Shown piece after piece: positions 59,283 to 64,000 of a stretch of DNA of 64,000 nt. Below the pieces are notes generated by a model. The model searched no databases and was not told the DNA's origin. It worked only from the letters and a program-made list of their open reading frames with translations. The number at the start of each line of letters is the position of its first letter. Position 1 is the first letter of the stretch. This stretch comes from Natrinema sp. DC36 (GTDB lineage Archaea > Halobacteriota > Halobacteria > Halobacteriales > Natrialbaceae). The DNA is taken from contig NZ_CP084472.1 of assembly GCF_020405225.1 (NCBI RefSeq), forward strand, positions 2,604,001-2,668,000, in the 5' to 3' direction. Position numbers and translations under genes: made by a program.

Positions 59283-59428
59283 CTTCGTCTCCCACGATCC
59301 CATCGGAACCCACTGTTCCATTCACTCGTCTATCGAACGGGACGCTCGTCACATCTCGGCCGAAATCGAGTTGAGCGGGACGAACCCGTGTCGGCACTGG
59401 TAGGTAACTCGAGGTCGTCCCGCCGATC

Positions 59429-60508
59429 ATGAGCGCGCCTCTAACACTCGACGGCTCGAGCGCCGGCGGCCAGTTTCTCCGAACGGCGCTCGCGCTGTCG
59501 GTCCTCGAAAACGAGCCGGTCCGCCTCGAGGGCGTTCGCGGCGATCGACCCACGCCCGGATTGGGCCACCAGCATCTGGCGGTGCTCGAGACGATGGCCG
59601 AACTGTGCGACGCCGACGTCTCGGGTGCGGAACTGGGATCGGAGACGATCGAGTTCGAGCCGGGGATCGAGGGCGGCGACGCGAATACGGCGGCCGGGAC
59701 GGGACTCGAGGGCGGCAGCTACGCCGTCGACATCGGGACCGCCGGCAGCGTGACGCTGCTGTTCGACGCCCTGTTGCCGCTGGCGACGGACCTCGAGTCG
59801 CCGCTGTCGGTGACGGTCACCGGCGGGACGGACGTGGCGTGGTCGCCGCCGCTGGACTACCTTCGATACGTGAAACTGCCGCTGTATCGCCAATTCGGCC
59901 TCGAGTCCGCCTTCGAAGTCGACCGCCGGGGGTTCTATCCCGACGGCGGCGGCGCGGTAACGCTCCGGCTCGCACCGTCGAGCCTCGAGCGGATCGCACT
60001 CCTCGAGCGGGGGTCGCTTCGGGGACTCCGTCTTTACTCGACCGAGTCGGCGTCGCTGGCGGATCGCGACGTGGCGTTTCGGCAGGCCGAAGGAGCACTC
60101 GATCGACTGGATCTGGGGGCCGGCCTCGAGGTGCTCGAGCGCTGTGAGACCACCGCAGCGAGTCCCTCGCCCGGCTCTGCACTGGTTCTCCGGGTCGATC
60201 ACGGGACCGGCGTCGCCGGTTTTACAGCGCTCGGCGAGCGCGGCAAGCCAGCCGAACGGGTCGGCGAAGACGCCGCCGACGCCGCGAACCGGTTTTTCGA
60301 GGGCTCCGCACCGGTCGATCGACACATGGCCGATCAGTTGCTCGTCTTGCTCGCGGTTACCGGCGGGCGAGTTCGGGTGCCGGCCGTGACCGATCACCTC
60401 GAGGCGGGGTGTGAACTGCTCGAGGCGTTCGGAGTCGACGTGGGGCTCGAGCGGGCGGCTGAGACGGCGGTGGTGTCGGTCGCGTCGTCGCTGGACGTGG
60501 GTCAGTAG
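59429..60508 (+). CDS. rtcA: RNA 3'-terminal phosphate cyclase
   Basis: This 359-residue enzyme converts RNA 3'-phosphate ends to 2',3'-cyclic phosphate with ATP. DGSSAGGQFLRTALALSVLENEPVRLEGVRGDRPTPGLGHQHL (in two pieces, ~8-50) is the N-terminal RtcA signature, with G-E/G-G-Q-x2-R. FYPDGGGAVTLRL near 169-181 is the Rossmann-like core. VDRHMADQLLVLLAV near 296-310 contains the catalytic His that is adenylylated (H298 approx.). RVPAVTDHLEAGCELLEAFGVDV is the expected C-terminal helix region. No RtcB or RtcR partner is in the window. It sits between the two copies of a 56 bp inverted repeat. Confidence 0.95.
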   Translation: MSAPLTLDGSSAGGQFLRTALALSVLENEPVRLEGVRGDRPTPGLGHQHLAVLETMAELCDADVSGAELGSETIEFEPGIEGGDANTAAGTGLEGGSYAVDIGTAGSVTLLFDALLPLATDLESPLSVTVTGGTDVAWSPPLDYLRYVKLPLYRQFGLESAFEVDRRGFYPDGGGAVTLRLAPSSLERIALLERGSLRGLRLYSTESASLADRDVAFRQAEGALDRLDLGAGLEVLERCETTAASPSPGSALVLRVDHGTGVAGFTALGERGKPAERVGEDAADAANRFFEGSAPVDRHMADQLLVLLAVTGGRVRVPAVTDHLEAGCELLEAFGVDVGLERAAETAVVSVASSLDVGQ

Positions 60509-60524
60509 GTCGTCGCTTCTGGGA

Positions 60525-60773
60525 TTATTGCCGTTCTCGGTTCAACAGTCCCGCCAGCACGACCAGCAGCAAAAGCACGAGGAGACCGCCTCCCGTGACC
60601 GCGAGCGCGAACGTCGGATCTGCGGGGTCGACGCCCAGGTCCGCGAGCGGAAGCGACCCCAGATACGTCACGAGGCGGCTCCACGCGCCGATGACGACGA
60701 CGAACGCGATAACGATCCCCCCGAAGAGGAGTTGGTAGTCGAACCACGTTTTGAGTCCGTCCGATGACACCAT
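60525..60773 (-). CDS. Small two-TM membrane protein
   Basis: The 82-residue product starts at the ATG at 60773 (MVSSDGLKTWFDYQLLFGG). The frame is open further upstream to 61001, but that part passes through the RNA-like region and is not protein-like. TM segments are FGGIVIAFVVVIGAWSRLVTYLG at ~17-39 and PTFALAVTGGGLLVLLLLVVLAGLL at ~53-77, with an acidic loop containing LADLGVDPAD. The gene converges on rtcA with a 16 bp gap. The function is not known. Confidence 0.8.
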   Translation of the reverse strand: MVSSDGLKTWFDYQLLFGGIVIAFVVVIGAWSRLVTYLGSLPLADLGVDPADPTFALAVTGGGLLVLLLLVVLAGLLNRERQ

Positions 60774-60879
60774 CTGGGAACGTGTTAGTACAGCGACGAT
60801 ATAGCTGTTCGGTCGGCTCGGCACCCGTCTGCGCGAGCCGCCGGCTCGAGCGAACCTAAATAACGCAAACCTTGCAGTA

Positions 60880-60889
60880 GATATAAATA
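60880..60889 (+). promoter_or_regulatory. TATA-like element for candidate ncRNA
   Basis: GATATAAATA lies about 27 nt before the start of the GGAAGCC stem. This predicts transcription start near 60911. A second AT-rich piece (CCTAAATAAC, 60855-60864) precedes it. Confidence 0.5.
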
Positions 60890-60910
60890 ACAACGAGTCA
60901 ACAATCCAAT

Positions 60911-61020
60911 CGGAAGCCGACTCTCCAAACGCGCGAGCGGAGGGGGCTGTATCGAAATGCCCCGGGTGAGACCAGCACCCGAGACGTGGCTTCCAACCCA
61001 TGGAGGGTTACAAGCCATGT
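60911..61020 (+). ncRNA. Candidate structured non-coding RNA
   Basis: A 7 bp closing stem GGAAGCC (60912-60918) / GGCTTCC (60988-60994) encloses two internal hairpins: CTCTCC/GGAGGG and GGGTG/CACCC with a 7 nt loop. A third hairpin, AACCC-ATGGA-GGGTT (60995-61009), abuts the closing stem, followed by ACA. A TATA-like element lies at the right distance upstream. I found no RNase P or SRP landmark and cannot assign a family; a guide RNA is one option. The opposite strand has an open frame with weak coding character. Confidence 0.5.
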
Positions 61021-61129
61021 TTGCGTTGATTCTACCGGGATATAAACGTCCCGCACGACCGCGGAATCGCCCGACACGAGTAGCCTCGAGTTTGACTTCA
61101 GCCTCGAGACGGATCGGAGGTCGCGGGGG

Positions 61130-61330
61130 ATGAGTCACGATCGCGAGGCGAATGACGATGCGAAAAGCGGCGATCGGGAGCGGGACGGCGAGGAGTCGTC
61201 GTTTCCCGACTGCCCGCGCTGTGGGAAGCCGGTGTTGATCTCGGTCGCGCTCGGCCCGCATACCGGCTCGGTCGGTCCCTGCGGCTGTTCCGTGCCGCCG
61301 GACCTGTTCGCGGATCTGCGATCTGAGTAG
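61130..61330 (+). CDS. Small zinc-ribbon-like protein
   Basis: The 66-residue product has an acidic Asp/Glu/Ser-rich N-tail (~1-25) and then FPDCPRCGKPVLISVALGPHTGSVGPCGCSVPPDLFADL. Two Cys pairs, CPRC (C28, C31) and CGC (C51, C53), are about 20 residues apart, as in a zinc ribbon with a compact second knuckle, and a His lies between them. Such haloarchaeal micro-proteins are numerous; this one cannot be assigned. It follows the candidate RNA on the same strand by 110 bp. Confidence 0.7.
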   Translation: MSHDREANDDAKSGDRERDGEESSFPDCPRCGKPVLISVALGPHTGSVGPCGCSVPPDLFADLRSE

Positions 61331-61665
61331 GTTGGGGTTCGGGCTCGAGCCCCGGCAGTCAGCCGGTCGGCTCGGAAACGGCGGCCTCGATTGTCTCTTC
61401 CCCTTACTCGAGGTCACAGTAGCACACGTCTTGCTACCGTGGCAACGGGGAATCGCCACGCCCTCCCCAACCGATTCGTTCGCGCCTCGCGGCGCTCACT
61501 CATCCCTCGCGCGTAGTCAAGCAGACGGTTCGCCGTCGGCGAACCGTCGCCCAGCGCACGCCACCGCTACCGGCTGGCCGATGTGAACCGAACGTGCCCA
61601 CTCGAGCGCAATTTTGCGTTAGCAGACCGCCATAACTTATAGCAACGCCGTCCCTTGACTGGGGT
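61331..61665. other. 335 bp intergenic region containing repeat copy B
   Basis: Besides repeat copy B (61427-61482) it contains TACGGTTCGCC/GGCGAACCG-type inverted bases near 61525-61550 (ACGGTTCGCC and GGCGAACCGT). A TATA-like element for the leader ORF lies at 61634-61641. No gene is supported. Confidence 0.5.
61427..61482 (-). repeat. 56-bp repeat, copy B (inverted)
   Basis: This is the reverse complement of copy A at 59227-59282 with one mismatch. The distance between copies is about 2.1 kb, so recombination between them would invert the segment carrying rtcA, the membrane gene, the candidate RNA and the zinc protein. Confidence 0.85.
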
Positions 61666-61722
61666 ATGACCGAGGGACACACCGCAGTTCGCACCCGAAC
61701 GATCTGGGGGGCCGATCGGTGA
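61666..61722 (+). CDS. 18-codon leader ORF overlapping the KDG kinase start
   Basis: The ATG at 61666 opens MTEGHTAVRTRTIWGADR and stops at a TGA that overlaps the GTG start of the kinase as GTGA. A TATA-like AACTTATA (61634-61641) predicts a transcript starting just before this ATG. The ORF is therefore likely the first thing translated, with the kinase made by reinitiation. It may be a regulatory leader peptide or simply an expression device. Confidence 0.5.
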   Translation: MTEGHTAVRTRTIWGADR

Positions 61723-62672
61723 GCGACATCGTCACCTTCGGAGAGACGATGCTTCGGCTGTCGCCGCCGGGGAACGAACGCCTCGAGAACGCCGACGAGT
61801 TCGAGGTTCGCGCCGCCGGCGCCGAGAGCAACGTGGCCATCGCGGCCAACCGGCTGGGAGCCGACGCGACCTGGCTCTCCAAGGTCCCCGAGACGGCGCT
61901 CGGCCGGCGCGTCGTCAACGAACTCCGGGGCCACGGGATCCAAACGAACGTCGTCTGGAGCCACCGCGGTCGCCAGGGGACCTACTACCTCGAGCAGGCG
62001 GGCAAACCGCGCGGGACGAACGTGGTCTACGACCGGGAGAACACCGCGGTTGCGACCGCTGAGGCTCGCGAACTCGACATCGACCGGATTCAGGACGCCC
62101 GGGTCTTCTTCACCACCGGGATCACCCCCGCACTCTCCTCGACGCTCCGGGACACGACGTTGAAGCTGCTCAAAGCGGCCCGCAAAGGCGGGACGACGAC
62201 CGCCTTCGACTTCAACTACCGGCGCAAGCTCTGGTCGCCCGACGAGGCCAGGGAGACGCTGACGCGGCTGTTTCCGGGGATCGACGTCCTCGTGATCGCC
62301 GCCCGCGACGCGCGGACCGTCCTCGGGTTCGAGGGCGATCCGCGCCAGCTCGCGCACAAGCTCGGCTCGCAGTACGAGTTTACGACCGTCGTCGTCACTC
62401 GCGGCGCTGAGGGCGCGGTCGGCTGGCACGACAGCGTCGTCCACGACCACGACGCCTACGAGACCGACACCGTCGACCCGATCGGCACCGGCGACGCCTT
62501 CACGGGGGCGTTCATCGCCCGCCGGCTCGAGGGTGACGACGTTTCGGACGCCCTCGAGTACGCCGCGGCGACGGCGGCGCTCAAGCGGACGATCCCCGGC
62601 GACGTCGCGCTCGTCACGGCCGAGGAAGTCGAGGCCGTCGTCAACCAGCGGGGCGAAGATATCTCGCGGTAG
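61719..62672 (+). CDS. kdgK: 2-keto-3-deoxygluconate kinase (PfkB family)
   Basis: The 317-residue ribokinase-fold enzyme starts at GTG 61719 (MSDIVTFGETMLRLSPPGNERL). FGETMLRL is the first-strand signature of KDG kinases, and VRAAGAESNVAIAANRLGADATWLSKVPETALGRRV at ~28-64 is PfkB signature 1-like. FDFNYRRKLW near 161-170 is specific to KDG/KDGal kinases. The catalytic GTGDAFTGAFI is at ~256-266 (Asp259). Phosphorylation of KDG is a step of the semiphosphorylative Entner-Doudoroff route that haloarchaea use for glucose. Translation is probably coupled to an 18-codon leader ORF. No other ED gene is in the window. Confidence 0.92.
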   Translation: MSDIVTFGETMLRLSPPGNERLENADEFEVRAAGAESNVAIAANRLGADATWLSKVPETALGRRVVNELRGHGIQTNVVWSHRGRQGTYYLEQAGKPRGTNVVYDRENTAVATAEARELDIDRIQDARVFFTTGITPALSSTLRDTTLKLLKAARKGGTTTAFDFNYRRKLWSPDEARETLTRLFPGIDVLVIAARDARTVLGFEGDPRQLAHKLGSQYEFTTVVVTRGAEGAVGWHDSVVHDHDAYETDTVDPIGTGDAFTGAFIARRLEGDDVSDALEYAAATAALKRTIPGDVALVTAEEVEAVVNQRGEDISR

Positions 62673-62835
62673 CGCAACAGCGGCAGTGACGGGCGATCTT
62701 CCGTCGCTTTTTGCCGTTCGACGCTCGCGAGTTCGGGTCCGATCGTCCGGTTCGAATCGCTCGAGGAACCGAACGCGGTTCGGGGCTCGAGCCGAGCGAT
62801 GATCACGGATAGTTGGACGGTTCTGCCAGAAGCGC

Positions 62836-62843
62836 CTTTATAC
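62836..62843 (+). promoter_or_regulatory. TATA-like element for the secreted protein at the right edge
   Basis: CTTTATAC is centred 26 nt before the ATG at 62866. It fits a leaderless transcript and supports that start. Confidence 0.55.
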
Positions 62844-62865
62844 ACCGCTCCGATCCGTCGAGTGC

Positions 62866-64000
62866 ATGAATCGAATCACAGCTGTCGTACTCGCCATTCT
62901 CGTCACGACGGCGGCCCTCCCGCTTGCCGTCGCTGGCGTGGGTGCGAGCGCAGCATCGTCCTCCCAACAGAACGACGCGACCGACGCGAGCGCCTACGCC
63001 GGCACGCACGTCGCGTTCGACACCTCGAGCAACGCCATCCTCGACTACCGCGTCGACGGCGAGCGGGTGTTCGAGAACGTGAGCGTCGCGTCCCAGAGCG
63101 ACCACCAGAGTCGAACCGGGTTCGGCTCGAACGCCGAGCTCGACGCCGTGGTGAACCTCTCCGGGATCGGCCTCGAGATCGCCGCCCAGTCCGAGACGCG
63201 CGCCGATATCGCGACCGACGGCTCCGCGTCACTGTCGGCCCACGACAGCAATCGCGGGATCCTGACCGTCGATGCCGGCGACGAGGCCCAGTACGTCAAA
63301 GCGGACCTCGCGGCCGACGCGACGGCCGAGACCGAGAGCGACGACCGCGTCGTCGTCGATAGCGGCGAACGCACCGGCGCGTTCGTCGTCGTCGGCGACG
63401 GCGACGTGACCGTCAACGAGGACGGCGACGTCGTCGCCGACCTCGAGAGCGACTCGACGCTCGTCTTCCGCTCGTACGCCGAGGGCGAGCGCGACGAGGC
63501 CGCGAAGGAACAGGAATCGCTGATCGCCGACGGCACGGCGACGGCCGAGGTCTACGCCGAGGAACGCGACGGCGAGCGCGTTGCGGACGTCGCGACCTAC
63601 GGCCAGGACATCACCGTCGAGACCGCCGCCGAGAGCCAGGACCGCCTCGAGATGACCGTCGAACGCGCGCAGAGCGACGGGACGGTCGTCATCACGAGCG
63701 TCTCCGAGGCCGCCGTCGCGGGGGCCGAGAGCGCCGACGACCTCGCGGTGACCGTCGACGGCGAGGCCGCCGCAGAGGCGTCGTCGTACAGCGAACTCGC
63801 GGGCGGCATCGGGAGCGACGAGTCCCGCTACACGGTGACCCAGTCCAGCGACGCCTCGGCGACGGCCGACGTGCTCGTGGCGGTCAACCACTTCTCGGAG
63901 CGAGACGTCGCGATCCAGAGCGCCGACGGTGACAATTCGGACGGTGACGGTTCCGACGGTAACGATTCGGACGGTGACGACGGCGGCAGCGACGACGGCG
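62866..64000 (+). CDS. Secreted acidic surface protein, 3' truncated by window edge
   Basis: The frame is open to the right edge (378 codons seen). It begins with a Sec signal, MNRITAVVLAILVTTAALPL followed by AVAGVGASAA, and then an extended beta-rich, very acidic body: AYAGTHVAFDTSSNAILDYRVDGERVF near 43-69, SGERTGAFVVVGDGDVTVNEDGD near 166-188, and an internal similarity between DGTATAEVYAEERDGERVAD and DSTLVFRSYAEGERDEAAKE. The last visible residues are an Asp/Gly/Ser repeat (DGDNSDGDGSDGNDSD), the type of linker that precedes a PGF-CTERM anchor. It is probably cell-surface attached. The function is unknown. Confidence 0.8.
   Translation, partial: MNRITAVVLAILVTTAALPLAVAGVGASAASSSQQNDATDASAYAGTHVAFDTSSNAILDYRVDGERVFENVSVASQSDHQSRTGFGSNAELDAVVNLSGIGLEIAAQSETRADIATDGSASLSAHDSNRGILTVDAGDEAQYVKADLAADATAETESDDRVVVDSGERTGAFVVVGDGDVTVNEDGDVVADLESDSTLVFRSYAEGERDEAAKEQESLIADGTATAEVYAEERDGERVADVATYGQDITVETAAESQDRLEMTVERAQSDGTVVITSVSEAAVAGAESADDLAVTVDGEAAAEASSYSELAGGIGSDESRYTVTQSSDASATADVLVAVNHFSERDVAIQSADGDNSDGDGSDGNDSDGDDGGSDDG

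Larger units (their letters stand above)
59045..59428. other. 384 bp intergenic region with two strong palindromes and a long repeat
   Basis: It holds GGATCACGGT/ACCGTGATCC (59105-59114 and 59128-59137), a perfect 11 bp-armed palindrome around GGAAGGCGCG/CGCGCCTTCC (59178-59200), and repeat copy A. No coding sequence is seen. The hairpins may terminate the ribonuclease mRNA. Confidence 0.6.

Noticed and set aside
59209-59432. Small ORFs starting MAIPRCHG in both 56 bp repeats
   Set aside because: They share only the repeat sequence, diverge at once outside it, and have no promoter or protein-like continuation.
60850-60864. GAACCTAAATAAC as another DtxR-type operator
   Set aside because: Only one half-site (CCTAA) is present and no matching TTAGG lies at the right spacing.
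1-64000. CRISPR array or intact insertion sequence
   Set aside because: No regularly spaced direct repeats and no recognisable transposase or integrase were seen on either strand.

Overview
The window is chromosomal DNA from a haloarchaeon (class Halobacteria). The G+C content is high, the proteins are strongly acidic, and many TATA-like elements lie about 25 nt upstream of start codons, as expected for leaderless transcripts. Other haloarchaeal marks are Tat lipoprotein signals (RR...LAGC), a PGF-CTERM surface protein, SepF, aRF1, a ThiD-ThiN fusion, a bat-type HTH regulator and a KDG kinase of the semiphosphorylative Entner-Doudoroff pathway. The gene set and composition suggest a Natrialbales-type organism (Natrinema/Haloterrigena relatives). 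That placement is an inference and could not be tested here.

Layout. 0-6.8 kb: the end of an AIR-synthase-like gene, a small winged-helix protein, thiDN with a coupled LLM oxidoreductase, an APC permease coupled to a UspA protein, a second convergent UspA paralogue, and a CsaA-like tRNA-binding protein. 7.4-14.8 kb: mismatch repair, with mutS and a mutL that keeps the endonuclease motifs; a Gdx/SugE exporter, a YihY/BrkB membrane protein and an SDR enzyme lie between them. 15-25.6 kb: housekeeping and amino-acid genes (proline dehydrogenase-like, AspA/AstE-like deacylase, threonine-synthase-like enzyme, Nudix, uridine kinase, argS, a MinD-like ATPase, aRF1, MaoC).

26-39.2 kb is the most distinctive part. 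Four near-identical DtxR/IdeR-type operators (TTAGG-N4-CCTAA) sit in the promoters of an RGP/UDP-sugar-mutase-like gene, a Tat-lipoprotein Fe(III)-type binding protein followed by a GT39-like membrane glycosyltransferase, a GT2 dolichyl-phosphate-sugar-synthase-like gene, and a two-gene operon for an exported FAD/[3Fe-4S] sugar dehydrogenase. A two-domain FbpB-type permease lies beside the last operator, and a lipid-flippase-like gene lies just upstream of the first with a degenerate site. No transporter ATPase and no DtxR regulator is in the window. I read this as a metal-responsive island joining Fe(III) uptake, sugar oxidation and surface glycosylation. A small AT-rich islet with an orphan membrane gene interrupts it.

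39-48 kb: an HMCES/SRAP protein, a 37-residue ORF, tRNA-Ser(GGA) with a nearby copy of its 3' end, RidA, threonine ammonia-lyase, a gamma-glutamylcyclotransferase and a truncated relative of it, an atypical acyltransferase, a PGF-CTERM protein with a coupled membrane partner, and citrate synthase. 48-64 kb: an MFS transporter, a VOC protein, a bat-type regulator, a cold-shock protein with terminator, SepF, a DUF1028 protein, a PUA protein, a membrane metallophosphoesterase, a frameshifted 7TM-PAS-PAS histidine kinase, an RNB ribonuclease, RtcA, a candidate structured RNA, KDG kinase with an 18-codon leader ORF, and the start of a large secreted acidic protein that runs off the right edge.

Repeats: two diverged copies of an ~80 bp palindrome whose hairpin keeps its pairing (39.2 and 57.5 kb), and a 56 bp inverted pair flanking the rtcA segment (59.2 and 61.4 kb). 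I saw no CRISPR array, intact transposase or rRNA gene.
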